The notes under the pieces were generated by a model that saw only the letters and a program-made list of their open reading frames with translations, had not been told where the DNA came from and did not search any database. This document shows positions 46,027 through 54,866 of a DNA stretch of 64,000 bases, in pieces. Position numbers and translations under genes: made by a program. The stretch's first letter is position 1. Each line of letters opens with the position of its first letter. Source of the DNA: Desulfurivibrio alkaliphilus AHT 2 (lineage in GTDB: Bacteria; Desulfobacterota; Desulfobulbia; Desulfobulbales; Desulfurivibrionaceae); contig NC_014216.1 of the NCBI RefSeq assembly GCF_000092205.1, positions 1,989,742 through 2,053,741 of the forward strand. The letters are read 5' to 3'.

Positions 46027-46391
46027 GCTACCGAACACTCCCCGATCCCACCAAAGTGAGGGATGCAAGAAAATGAGCTAGCTCCAGCGGATTACCGGGG
46101 GTAGCAATCAGATTGACGTAGCTGGATGAACTGGTTGACATGAGGAGAACCAACAAAGTGGATAACCATATAATAGCTGGTTTTGACAGCGACTCTTCTC
46201 ATTAGTTGACCTCACTGCCTGCAAGTGGTCAACAGAAAAATGCAAAACAGCGTGTTTCTTGCCGACCTTTCCGGTTGACAACCGGTATTGCAATCGCTAA
46301 GAGATAACTTCCGAGCCATTTGATGATCGGATACCCTCTCCTAAGTATCTAACCGCAATTTGAACCCGGCACGGACATTGTTAATTTGCGA
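46027..46391. promoter_or_regulatory. Divergent xrtA/ydcF-like promoter region rich in GTTGAC motifs
   Basis: This 365-bp region has no gene. It contains several GTTGAC/GTCAAC half-sites: GTTGAC at 46134 and 46205, GTCAAC at 46228 (the pair GTTGACC/GGTCAAC, 46205-46233, forms a 7-bp inverted repeat), and a palindrome CCGGTTGACAACCGG at 46271-46285. Further TTGAC copies occur near 46113 and 46183. They may be operators of an unknown regulator or -35-like boxes; no convincing complete sigma-70 promoter was identified. Confidence 0.4.
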
Positions 46392-47092
46392 ATGGCTGGA
46401 TTCTCCCTGATACAACGCCGTGAACTCTGGGTCCCCACCCTGGCCGGCTGGCTAGTCCTGATCGTTTGCGGCTTGGCGACGGTGGTGATGGCCGGCCTCA
46501 CTGTTTATCCATTTCTGGCGCCCAACGGCCCCGCGGCCGGAGCCCGGCTACTGGTGGTGGAGGGCTGGATGAATGCAACAGAGCTAGACCAGGTTATTGA
46601 CGCGTACCGGAGAAGCGATTACCAACACGTCGTCACCACCGGTGGTCCGGTGGAGAGACGGCTGGGATTATCCGGCAACACCGACTATGCCGAACTTGCG
46701 GCCAACTATCTGCAAACTCACGGACTGACAGAGGTGCCTATAACGGCAATACCAGCGCCAGCCTCGGCCCAGAATCGCACCTTTCTAAGTGCCGTCATGG
46801 TGCGCAACTGGATGGAGGAGCAAAATCAGCAATACCAAGCCTTCGATCTCTTCTCCAGCGGGGCCCACACCCGGCGTTCACACCTGCTCTATCGCATGGC
46901 TTTCGGCCCGGAGATCAAGATCGGCATTCTGGCGGCCAAACCATCCAACTACGACCCGCGACGGTGGTGGCAAACAAGCGCCGGTGCCAGGGCGGTTCTT
47001 GGCGAATCCATTGGCTGGCTTTGGACCGTCTGCTTTTTCCGGCCCCCCCCCCCGGCTCCCACAAAGAATTATGGGGAGACTACCAGCCGTGA
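46392..47092 (+). CDS. YdcF/SanA-like (DUF218) membrane protein, frameshifted in a poly-C tract
   Basis: A DUF218-type protein with an N-terminal transmembrane helix (about 15-38) and the domain core LLVVEGWMNATELDQVIDAYR, VVTTGGPVE, TDYAELAANYL, NRTFLSAV, and FSSGAHTRRSHLLY. Such genes recur in exosortase loci; the function may be in envelope polysaccharide metabolism. Near the 3' end is an 11-C run (47043-47053). As it stands the frame continues to 47255 with unrelated residues overlapping the deacetylase gene. One added C gives the ending GSHKELWGDYQP with a TGA at 47090-47092, overlapping the next GTG start by four bases, which is the natural arrangement. Sequencing error or phase variation would explain it. 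Confidence 0.75.
47043..47053. repeat. C11 homopolymer tract in ydcF-like gene
   Basis: Eleven consecutive C bases on the + strand near the 3' end of the ydcF-like gene. Tract lengths that are multiples of three (9 or 12) would keep the frame that ends neatly at the deacetylase start; 11 does not. Long G/C tracts are common slipped-strand sites in phase-variable surface genes. Confidence 0.85.
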
Positions 47093-48099
47093 AGCCGTTG
47101 ATCAGGGATTTGCTGGCATACACTCTTCAGGCAACCGGCATTACCGAGCCCCAACGCCGATTTGGCGATCATCTCTTCATAGCCACCTTCCACCGAGTGC
47201 TGCCGGAATCCCAGCGGCGACAATACCCCCTCCCCGGCCTGGCGGTTACCCCTGAGGAACTGGCCTGGTTTGTCCGTTTCTTTCAACAGCGTTTTCTTTG
47301 CCAAAGGCTGGATCTTGCCTGGCTTGAATACTCGGCAGGCAAGCCATCCAACCTGCCCAGACTGGCCATTACCTTCGACGATGGTCAACTCGACAACTAT
47401 CTGCACGCCGCCCCGGTTCTGGATAGTCTGGGTGTTTCCGCAACCTTCTTCATCCCGGTTGAGGCGGTGGAAACGCAACAAATGCTTTGGCATGATCGCA
47501 TGGGCTATGCCATTCAACTGCTGAAAGAAATTGAATCACAATCAGCTTTGCTGGTTCAGTTGGCGCATAATGACAACCAGAAGCCGGCAACGCCGCAAGC
47601 CGGGGTGACGGTAGCCAAGCACTGGCCCCCCGAAGCGCGACTGAATTGGATCAAAAAGGCCGAAGCGACACTGCCGACCACTATACCTGACTGGGACGGC
47701 ATGATGAACTGGGAGCAGATCCATGATCTCAGCCGGCGCGGCCACGAAATTGGCAGTCACTCCTACAGCCATCCGTTGCTGACCCAGTGCGATGACAGCC
47801 ATCTGGAACGGGAAATTACAACCTCCAAACAACGCATTGAAGCGGAAACCCGTTCGAGCATTTTCTCTTTTTGTTATCCCAATGGCGATCACGATCAGCG
47901 TGTGGTCGATGCCGTGGCGCAAGCCGGCTATTCCCTGGCAGTGACAACCCACTGGGGGAGCAACGCCCCGGGGACTGCCCCACACGCGCTACAACGACAC
48001 GACATGGTAGCAACCAACGCCAGCGATCGCCACGGCCGGCTCTCCTCGGCCCGAATGGCGATGCGCATGACCGGCTGGGCTCAAGGAGTTCAACGATGA
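47089..48099 (+). CDS. Polysaccharide deacetylase, exosortase-locus type
   Basis: A 336-residue NodB-fold deacetylase. The metal/catalytic motif LAITFDDGQLDNY is near residues 98-110, the second HSYSHP motif near 222-227, and the FCYPNGDHD segment near 262-270. It probably removes N-acetyl groups from the exopolysaccharide; no signal peptide is seen, so cytoplasmic action on lipid-linked sugar is possible. The start is GTG 47089 with GGGGAG ten bases upstream. Its 3' end overlaps the glycosyltransferase start (ATGA). Confidence 0.88.
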   Translation: MKPLIRDLLAYTLQATGITEPQRRFGDHLFIATFHRVLPESQRRQYPLPGLAVTPEELAWFVRFFQQRFLCQRLDLAWLEYSAGKPSNLPRLAITFDDGQLDNYLHAAPVLDSLGVSATFFIPVEAVETQQMLWHDRMGYAIQLLKEIESQSALLVQLAHNDNQKPATPQAGVTVAKHWPPEARLNWIKKAEATLPTTIPDWDGMMNWEQIHDLSRRGHEIGSHSYSHPLLTQCDDSHLEREITTSKQRIEAETRSSIFSFCYPNGDHDQRVVDAVAQAGYSLAVTTHWGSNAPGTAPHALQRHDMVATNASDRHGRLSSARMAMRMTGWAQGVQR

Positions 48100-49334
48100 C
48101 CGCACAGCACATTGCTTATCTGACCAGTGTCTACCCAGCACCCTCCCACACCTTTATACGCCGTGAAGTAGAGGCCCTGCGCGCACAAGGGATTGCTATC
48201 GACACTTTCAGCATTCGCAGACCGGACGCTGGCGCCCGCCTCGCCACTCCGGACCAGGAAGCCCTTCGCACTACCGATTACCTACTGCCCACCGGCCCAT
48301 TTGAGCTATTGAAGAACCATCTCTTCGCACTCGGCGGCCGACCAGTCGCCTATCTCTCAACGCTGCGCAAAGCCTTGGGCCATCGCCCCCCAGGATCACG
48401 CGGCCTGCTCTGGTCCCTGTTCTATTTTGCGGAAGCGATTATGCTGGCGGCCAAACTCAAAGCGCGCGGGATCACTCATCTCCACAACCATTTCGCTAAT
48501 TCGGGCGCGGACGTCGGCATGCTGGCCAGCCACTTTCTTAACATACCATGGAGCCTGACGCTCCATGGCTCGGCGGACTGGGCCTATCCCGCAGGCTATC
48601 TGTTAGCGGAAAAAATCAAGGCAGCCGCCTTTGTCGCCTGTGTTTCAAACTATGGACGCTCCCAGGCGATGCGGATCAGTCATCCTGCTTACTGGCGCAA
48701 AATCTTCATCGCCCGTTGCGGAATCGAGCTGTCCGTTTTCCCCAAAAGCCCTCACGGACACCAACGCAGCCAGCCGCTGCGGATTGTCACCGTGGGCCGG
48801 CTTTCACCAGAGAAAGGGCAACTTGGCCTGATCGAGGCATTTGCCGCAACACGTGCAAAAGGGGTGGAGGCACACCTCCGCATCATCGGCGATGGCCCGC
48901 TCCGAGAGCAACTTGAAGCCATGGTCAGCGATCTGGACCTGCAGGATCATTGCATATTGGCCGGTCAACAGCCGGAGGATGCAGTTCTGGAGGAGTTGGC
49001 AAAGGCGGACATTTTCGTCCTTTCCAGCTTTCTGGAGGGTCTGCCGGTGGTATTAATGGAAGCATTGGCCATGCAGGTACCGGTAATTGCGCCATGCGTG
49101 GCTGGTATACCCGAACTGGTCCTTCATGGTGATACGGGCTTGCTGTTTAACACAGGAGATTGGCAGGATTTGGCCGAAAAAATCGCATACGCCGCAGCCA
49201 ACCCCGATCAATGCATAGCCATGGCCGCCAAGGGGCGCCGGTTGGTGGTTGAACTCTTTGATATCAACCGTGCCATAGAACCCAAAAAACAACGTTTCTT
49301 GTCAGGAGATCCAGGCAACGGGACGACGTTGTAA
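48096..49334 (+). CDS. Glycosyltransferase family 4-type
   Basis: A 412-residue GT-B fold glycosyltransferase acting on lipid-linked glycan in the cytoplasm. The N-terminal domain opens IAYLTSVYPAPSHTFIRREVEAL. The C-terminal nucleotide-sugar domain has IVTVGRLSPEKGQ (near residues 230-242), GDGPLREQLEAM, and the E-x7-E motif FLEGLPVVLMEALAM near 315. AAGGAG precedes ATG 48096; the longer frame upstream lies in the deacetylase gene. Sugar specificity cannot be told. Confidence 0.9.
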   Translation: MTAQHIAYLTSVYPAPSHTFIRREVEALRAQGIAIDTFSIRRPDAGARLATPDQEALRTTDYLLPTGPFELLKNHLFALGGRPVAYLSTLRKALGHRPPGSRGLLWSLFYFAEAIMLAAKLKARGITHLHNHFANSGADVGMLASHFLNIPWSLTLHGSADWAYPAGYLLAEKIKAAAFVACVSNYGRSQAMRISHPAYWRKIFIARCGIELSVFPKSPHGHQRSQPLRIVTVGRLSPEKGQLGLIEAFAATRAKGVEAHLRIIGDGPLREQLEAMVSDLDLQDHCILAGQQPEDAVLEELAKADIFVLSSFLEGLPVVLMEALAMQVPVIAPCVAGIPELVLHGDTGLLFNTGDWQDLAEKIAYAAANPDQCIAMAAKGRRLVVELFDINRAIEPKKQRFLSGDPGNGTTL

Positions 49335-49368
49335 ACAAAGGGGTTATCGTAACCATCACCATCCAGCT

Positions 49369-49917
49369 TTAAACTTTCCCCTTATTGAGGTCTGCGCCGC
49401 TTGCCACCGGCGAAAGAGAACGTGGAAGCACCCGGGGGGGGGGCGGGACTGTGACGGAGGCGGGAGGAACGTCTTTAACGACCACGCAGCCGGCCCCCAC
49501 CATTGAATCATCACCAATCTCAACCCCCCCCAAAATGCGAGCGCCCACGTAAAGATCAACGTTGTTGCCAATTTTCGGCTGACCAGGCGTCGGCCCGGTC
49601 CCAACCGTCACATCGTGAAAGATTAAACAATTTTCTCCTACTTCCACCCCACTGCCAATCACAACATTCCATGGATGGATCAGGCACAAACCGGGGCCAA
49701 TCCGCGCCCCTTTGCGACCCGCCCAGATATCGATATGAAACAGACGGGTCGGCAGCCGGAGGAGACGATAAAGGATCCACATGGGAAACCTTATAAACCG
49801 ATACGGCAACCCATCCGCCCAATTACCGAACCGGTAGATCGCTCCTATCCAGAATCCACCTCGCTTGTACCAGTTGGGACCGTATCTGGCACTGTCGCGC
49901 TTCAGGTTTTCAAACAT
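49369..49917 (-). CDS. Serine-acetyltransferase-like left-handed beta-helix acetyltransferase
   Basis: A 182-residue protein with a short helical N-terminus and hexapeptide repeats (GPGLCLIHPWNVVIGSGVEV, then CLIFHDVTVGTG and NNVDLYVGARILGGVEIG). It resembles CysE/WcaB-type O-acetyltransferases. The conserved GVPARV motif after the helix is replaced by PPPPRV, coded by a C10 run (49434-49443), which still keeps frame to the end RSLSPVASGADLNKGKV. The start is tentative: ATG 49917 or an ATG four codons earlier. It would O-acetylate the polysaccharide. Confidence 0.8.
   Translation of the reverse strand: MFENLKRDSARYGPNWYKRGGFWIGAIYRFGNWADGLPYRFIRFPMWILYRLLRLPTRLFHIDIWAGRKGARIGPGLCLIHPWNVVIGSGVEVGENCLIFHDVTVGTGPTPGQPKIGNNVDLYVGARILGGVEIGDDSMVGAGCVVVKDVPPASVTVPPPPRVLPRSLSPVASGADLNKGKV
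49434..49443. repeat. C10 homopolymer tract in acetyltransferase gene (G10 on +)
   Basis: Ten consecutive G on +, read as C10 in the gene on -. The tract is near the 3' end where family members have a G-V-P-A-R motif. It is the second long poly-C tract within 2.4 kb of the locus. Confidence 0.85.
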
Positions 49918-49943
49918 GGGAGTCACCATACTCCTGAACAAGG

Positions 49944-50954
49944 TTATCGTGCAGGCATCGCCGGTTCATAAATCGGTTCCATAATCGGTTCCATCAGTTT
50001 CGCCGGGGCGTGCAGATAGCGAGTGGCTGTCCGCTTGGCAACAATGTCTTTATATACGAACGCCGCCTGCTGCGGCGATAACCCCAAATGAGAAGCCAGT
50101 GCTTCTTCCGAAACCCCGTGGTTGAATGACCACAGGGCAACATCCATCTTGTCGTAGCTCAAGGAGAAGTAGAACTCATCCTGCCCCTGCTCCAGACTGT
50201 AGGTATCAGTGGTCGGGGCGGCGCTGCTGATCTCTTCCGGAATTCTTAGATGGCTGGCCAGTGCGTACACCTGGGTTTTGTAGAGATGGGCAATCGGCTT
50301 CAAGTCAGCAGCGCCGTCACCGTTTTTGACAAAGAAGCCCTGGTCATACTCCAAACGGTTCGGGGTGCCGATAACCGCATAGTTAAGTCGATCGGCATGA
50401 AAATATTCGATCATCTTGCGGGTACGCTGCTTGAAATTGGTCGCGGCCACAATCTGCAGGTATTCCCGCGGCGGCATGCGTTTTTCCAGCAACTCGCCGC
50501 CGGGCGTTTGCACAACCAGGTTGAAATAGTTGAAGCTCCCATCGCGACCACCGGCAATGGCGATCTTGCTTTTCCACCCGGGGCCGTATTCCGGAAACAG
50601 GCGGCGAATCGCTTCATCCCGTCGGAGGTAGCAACCCAGGGAATCAAGCGTCGGCCCAATATCTTCAACGAGATAATCGATACCCAAGCAGTCGGCCACC
50701 TGCTTGCCCCGCTTAAGGCTCAGGGGCGAAGAGTCGCGCTCCGGCAACATCAGGCCATAAACTTTGCCGGCACCTAATGCTCTCACGGCCAACGCCGCAC
50801 AAACCGAGCTGTCCACCCCGCCGGATAATGCTACTACTACTCCCCGACGTCTCAAATCCCGGCCAACGACCCCGATCATCCATTTGGCGATACGGTCAGT
50901 TTCAACCGCACAATCTATTTTAAGCACGCCGTCATGGAGTCTGGCTTCAACCAT
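49944..50954 (-). CDS. NAD synthase-like PP-loop ATPase of the polysaccharide locus
   Basis: A 336-residue PP-loop enzyme related to NAD(+) synthase NadE. The ATP loop VVALSGGVDSS is at residues 40-50, and TDTYSLEQGQDEFYFSLSYDKMD near 265 corresponds to the NadE C-terminal region. There is no glutaminase domain. Its place between an ACP and surface-sugar genes suggests it may activate a carboxylate for amide formation rather than make NAD; a genuine NadE cannot be excluded. ATG 50954 overlaps the ACP gene by 8 bp. The long N-terminal extension in the open frame lies in the ACP gene. Confidence 0.75.
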   Translation of the reverse strand: MVEARLHDGVLKIDCAVETDRIAKWMIGVVGRDLRRRGVVVALSGGVDSSVCAALAVRALGAGKVYGLMLPERDSSPLSLKRGKQVADCLGIDYLVEDIGPTLDSLGCYLRRDEAIRRLFPEYGPGWKSKIAIAGGRDGSFNYFNLVVQTPGGELLEKRMPPREYLQIVAATNFKQRTRKMIEYFHADRLNYAVIGTPNRLEYDQGFFVKNGDGAADLKPIAHLYKTQVYALASHLRIPEEISSAAPTTDTYSLEQGQDEFYFSLSYDKMDVALWSFNHGVSEEALASHLGLSPQQAAFVYKDIVAKRTATRYLHAPAKLMEPIMEPIYEPAMPAR

Positions 50955-51243
50955 TATGACCGCCCCCCGCACCCGTCGTCCCACCTGAACCCTCCGCCGC
51001 CGCAAGCCTCCTGCTCAAATACAACTCGATATTGAGCAAACTGTCGAGATTCTCCGGCAACATCTCATCGTTATCAATCACAATCCCGAAAGATTCCTCC
51101 AGAAACGTGACCAATTCAATAAAACCAGTGGAATCTAGGATATGCTCTTTCATAAAAGAAGTATCGTCGGCGATGTCAGCATCACTACCCATAACGAAAT
51201 TATCCAGCAGAAATCGGCGAACCACAGCTTTGGGTTCCTGCAT
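50947..51243 (-). CDS. Acyl carrier protein, exosortase-locus type
   Basis: A 98-residue carrier protein. The phosphopantetheine site is Ser38 in HILDSTGFIELV, which has T after the Ser where many ACPs have L. Helices around the site match the ACP fold (VVRRFLLDNFVMG at the start; FGIVIDNDEMLPENLDSLLNIELYL). A Gly-rich tail (EGSGGTTGAGGG) ends it. ATG 51243 follows GGGGGC. It is likely loaded by the adjacent AMP-forming ligase. Confidence 0.88.
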   Translation of the reverse strand: MQEPKAVVRRFLLDNFVMGSDADIADDTSFMKEHILDSTGFIELVTFLEESFGIVIDNDEMLPENLDSLLNIELYLSRRLAAAEGSGGTTGAGGGHNG

Positions 51244-51376
51244 GATGCCCCCATATCCTTCTTTTTTAGCAAAGGCTGTTGCCCCGGCGGCCTTGGCTAT
51301 CAACGTCTGGAATCATGGCCAATGACGCAAAGAGAAACAACGGTTAAACTATACACCATTTTTATGCTCGCAGAGG

Positions 51377-52909
51377 CTATTGAAGACCGGTTTTTTTAAT
51401 TTTGCCGGTTTCGGTCTTGGGCAAATCAGCAACTATCTCGACGTACTTGGGAGCCATAAAATTCTCGAGATGGGCCAGGCAATGCCTGATTATCTCTCTT
51501 TCCGTCAAGGTATGCCCCTCCCTTGGAACAACGAAGGCCTTTATCGCCTGCCCCAGCACCTCATCTCCAACTCCGATCACCGCCACATCCTGCACACCCT
51601 CTAAACAATAAATTGCATTCTCCACTTCCCGGGGGCTTACCTTCTCACCGCGACTCTTGATAATGTCATCCTTACGGGCGACAAAGTAGAGCCATCCCTC
51701 CTCGTCGGTGCGAAAAATGTCTCCCGAATACAGCACCATTTCACCGGGCAGAGGCCCCGGCTTGAGCCGTTTTGCCGTTTCGGCCGGTTTCTCCCAGTAA
51801 CCGCGCATCACGTTGGGACCACGAATCACCAATTCCCCGATGCTGCCGTTGGGTAAAAGTTGCCCCGACTCATCAACCAGCCAGACCTCCACATTTGGCA
51901 TGCCACGTCCGACACTGGTTGGTCGGATGTTCAACTGTTCCGGCGGTAGATAGGTCACCCGTTTACATTCGGTCAGGCCGTACATCGAAAACAGGGCGGC
52001 CTGTGGAAACAGCCCACGTAAGCGACGGATATGCTCTTCGGAAAGGGCCGCCGCCGTATTGGTAATCAGCCGCAGTTTCGACAAATCAAACCGTTCCAGA
52101 TTATCCAGATGCATTAAATGCGAAAAAATCGTCGGCACACCGGGCAGCACCGTGACCTTTTCCCGCGCCGCCAACTCCAGGATCTTGACGGGAAAGGCGA
52201 ATGATGCCTCCAGAACCAGCGTCGCCCCGACTTTGACGGCCATCAACAGCTGGTACAGGCCGTAATCAAAAGCCAGCGGCAACACGCAGATGATGGTGTC
52301 TTCCTCACGCAGTCCCAGGTAGGTACTGACTGATCGTGTCGCCGCAACCATGTTGATGTGGGTCAGCATAACGCCCTTGGGGTCACCGGTGGAGCCCGAC
52401 GTATAGATAATGGCGGCCAGGTCGTGATCGAAGGTGGCAGGTTCTTTTTCGGGGCCGGCACAAGGTTCATCTGCCGACGGGTATGGCCGGCAACATTCCG
52501 GCAAGGGCGTGGTGGCCGATGTTCCGGCAACCAGGCAGGCACGCACCGTGCCATTGGCAGCAAGGGCCGGCTCCCAGGTTCTGCGCAAATTGACCTGGGT
52601 CACCAGGGCGGCGGCCCGGGCGTCGTTGAGCAGGTAAGCCAGCTTTTCCTGTTTGGTCATCGGGTTAATCGGCATAAACACACAGCCGATACGCAGCGTC
52701 GCAAGGACCCCGGCCACCAGTTCAACGCCGTTATCAAGAAACAGGGCCACGCGATCGCCGCGGGTCACCCCGCCGGCCCTCAACCGGCCAGCCAACTGGC
52801 CCACGCGGGTGTCGAGGTCGGCATAAGTGTAACTCGTTCCTTCACAAACCAGGGCCACTTTGTCGGGAAGGCGGCGCACCGTGTCATCAAAAAAGTGATG
52901 AAGCAGCAT
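51377..52909 (-). CDS. AMP-forming acyl-CoA/acyl-ACP ligase, exosortase-locus type
   Basis: A 510-residue ANL-superfamily ligase that adenylates a carboxylate and transfers it to CoA or ACP. The A3 motif is IIYTSGSTGDPKGVML, followed by MYGLTEC (about 310), YSGDIF and, near the C-terminus, KTETGKIKK with the catalytic Lys. ATG 52909 (MLLHHFFDD) follows GGAGTC; the start overlaps the amidotransferase end by 23 bp. A 133-bp spacer separates it from the ACP gene. The substrate is unknown. Confidence 0.9.
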   Translation of the reverse strand: MLLHHFFDDTVRRLPDKVALVCEGTSYTYADLDTRVGQLAGRLRAGGVTRGDRVALFLDNGVELVAGVLATLRIGCVFMPINPMTKQEKLAYLLNDARAAALVTQVNLRRTWEPALAANGTVRACLVAGTSATTPLPECCRPYPSADEPCAGPEKEPATFDHDLAAIIYTSGSTGDPKGVMLTHINMVAATRSVSTYLGLREEDTIICVLPLAFDYGLYQLLMAVKVGATLVLEASFAFPVKILELAAREKVTVLPGVPTIFSHLMHLDNLERFDLSKLRLITNTAAALSEEHIRRLRGLFPQAALFSMYGLTECKRVTYLPPEQLNIRPTSVGRGMPNVEVWLVDESGQLLPNGSIGELVIRGPNVMRGYWEKPAETAKRLKPGPLPGEMVLYSGDIFRTDEEGWLYFVARKDDIIKSRGEKVSPREVENAIYCLEGVQDVAVIGVGDEVLGQAIKAFVVPREGHTLTEREIIRHCLAHLENFMAPKYVEIVADLPKTETGKIKKTGLQ

Positions 52910-54866
52910 GGTTTTTGGACTCCGTTCCTGTATCATGGCCAAGAATAAATTGCTCGTGGAGCAACATGGTCGAAAGAATGGTAACAAACGCCATGTTGTC
53001 GGCAAACCCGATTGCGCGACCCGCCTGGCACTTCCGGTAAAGCTTGCCGGTGGCGTTGGCATCAAAATACCCCGCGGCGGCGATTTTGGCCGGGCTGAAC
53101 AGTTCAGCAACATAATCTACCGGGTGGCCTTCATCATTGAAGAAGCTCTGACTGTCCGGGGCCCGATAGGGTTGCTTAGTTCTCTTGCGCACCGATGGGG
53201 GGATAAGCCCGGTCATCGCTCTTTTCAACAGGTATTTCTCGGTCAGCCCCTGAATTTTGAGTTGTGGCGGCAACTGGTTGGCAAACTCGATCAGTCGGTG
53301 ATCGAGAAAGGGGAAACGCCCCTCGATGGAGTTGGCCATGGCCATCCGGTCGCCCTGCGAACACAGCAGGTAGCCGCTCATCAAGGTATGCGCTTCCACG
53401 TACTGATCCCGCCCCAGCGGAATCCAACTCCGGATATCCGGCGGCATGGTTGCCGACAAAGATTCGCAGGGGTCCCAGTCGGCAAGCGAAGCGCGCAATT
53501 CCGAGGAAAAAAACTGCCTGATGCGTTGGGTGGTCCTCCAGCGCGGCAGATGCGCAAACCAGGGCTGATCGCCGAATTCGATCCCCTCCTTGAAAAAGGC
53601 CTCGGAGAACGCCCGGCCACCTGCCGGCGAGTTCTTCAAGTAAGGGTAGAGGCGCGCAAGGATAAGGGGACGAATTCTCGACTCCGGAAACCGAGCCCAA
53701 AAACGACGTATCTTAGCCTCCTTGAACAGGTCGTACCCCCCAAAGACTTCGTCTGCTCCTTCACCGGTCAAGACCACTTTGTAGCCCGAGGCCCGCACAT
53801 GACCGGAGAGCAACATCAGCGGGGTCGGGGCAGTACGGACAATCGGGGTTTCGGTATGGAAAATCGTTTGCGGGAAGGCGGCCGCGATGTCAGCTCGTGT
53901 ACATCGTATCGACGTATGTTCGGTGCCGAGAAAAGCGGCCATTTCCCGCTGGTGTGCGCTCTCGTCAAACTCGTCGTCTTCAAAAGTTAAAGAAAAAGTG
54001 CGCAAAGGCGTGGTGGTAAAATGACGAATCAAAGCGGTGATGATCGACGAATCAAGGCCGCCACTCAAATAGGCGCCCACCGGAACATCCGCGCGCAACT
54101 GCAGTCGCACCGCGTCGATCAGCAAATCGCGCAACTCCTCGGCGTAGTCCTCCGCACTGCGTTGCAACTGCGCCGTGGAGATCTTTTCCGGAAACTTCCA
54201 GTCCCAGTAACGTTGTACCCTGGCCCGACCATTATCAACAACCATCAGGTGGCCCGGAGGCAGCGACGATACGCCGGCGAAGGCGGTACGCGGGGCCAGC
54301 GGCGCCCAGTAGGCACAGATCTCGGCAAGCGCCCGGGGGTCAAAACGGCGAGGCACTTCCGGCAGGGCAAAAAGGGCTTTAATTTCGGAAGCAAACAACA
54401 GGCGGCCAGAGTTTTCGGTATAGAAAAGAGGACGGATGCCGGTACGATCTCGGGCCAGAAGCAAACGGCCAAGGCGAGTGTCCCACAACGCGATCGCAAA
54501 CTGCCCGTTCAGATAGTCGACAAAGCGTTCACCATGTTCTTCATAAAGATGAACGATGACTTCGGTATCGGAATGCGTATAGAAACGGTGCCCCTCCCCT
54601 TCCAGCTTCCGTCTCAATTCGATATAATTGAAAATCTCACCGTTGAACACGACCCACACGGTTTGATCCTCATTGTGGATCGGTTGCTGACCGCCGGCAA
54701 GATCAATAATGCTCAGGCGGGAGTGGGCCAGGCCAATCCGCTTGTCCACAAGAAAGCCGGTTCCGTCCGGGCCTCGGTGCGCCAGGCGACCGACCATCGC
54801 CTCAAGCTCGCGGCGCTCAGGGAGGGCGCCCCTGCCCACCACATAAATTCCGGCAACTCCACACAT
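52887..54866 (-). CDS. Asparagine-synthase-like amidotransferase, exosortase A-associated
   Basis: A 659-residue class II glutamine amidotransferase/PP-loop protein. Cys2 after the initiator (MCGVAGIY) is the glutaminase nucleophile; the glutaminase domain extends to about 190 (HRGPDGTGF, NGEIFNYIEL, SDTEVIVHLYEEHG). The synthetase domain has the ATP loop AYLSGGLDSSI and TGEGADEVFGGYD. Such genes are regular members of exosortase polysaccharide loci, where they probably amidate a sugar acid or acyl group rather than make free asparagine. It sits next to the ligase, ACP and NadE-like genes. Confidence 0.9.
   Translation of the reverse strand: MCGVAGIYVVGRGALPERRELEAMVGRLAHRGPDGTGFLVDKRIGLAHSRLSIIDLAGGQQPIHNEDQTVWVVFNGEIFNYIELRRKLEGEGHRFYTHSDTEVIVHLYEEHGERFVDYLNGQFAIALWDTRLGRLLLARDRTGIRPLFYTENSGRLLFASEIKALFALPEVPRRFDPRALAEICAYWAPLAPRTAFAGVSSLPPGHLMVVDNGRARVQRYWDWKFPEKISTAQLQRSAEDYAEELRDLLIDAVRLQLRADVPVGAYLSGGLDSSIITALIRHFTTTPLRTFSLTFEDDEFDESAHQREMAAFLGTEHTSIRCTRADIAAAFPQTIFHTETPIVRTAPTPLMLLSGHVRASGYKVVLTGEGADEVFGGYDLFKEAKIRRFWARFPESRIRPLILARLYPYLKNSPAGGRAFSEAFFKEGIEFGDQPWFAHLPRWRTTQRIRQFFSSELRASLADWDPCESLSATMPPDIRSWIPLGRDQYVEAHTLMSGYLLCSQGDRMAMANSIEGRFPFLDHRLIEFANQLPPQLKIQGLTEKYLLKRAMTGLIPPSVRKRTKQPYRAPDSQSFFNDEGHPVDYVAELFSPAKIAAAGYFDANATGKLYRKCQAGRAIGFADNMAFVTILSTMLLHEQFILGHDTGTESKNHAASSLF

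Noticed and set aside
46368-46381. A sigma-54-like GGCACGGACATTGT before the ydcF-like gene
   Set aside because: The -12 dinucleotide is GT rather than GC, and transcription would begin at about the start codon.
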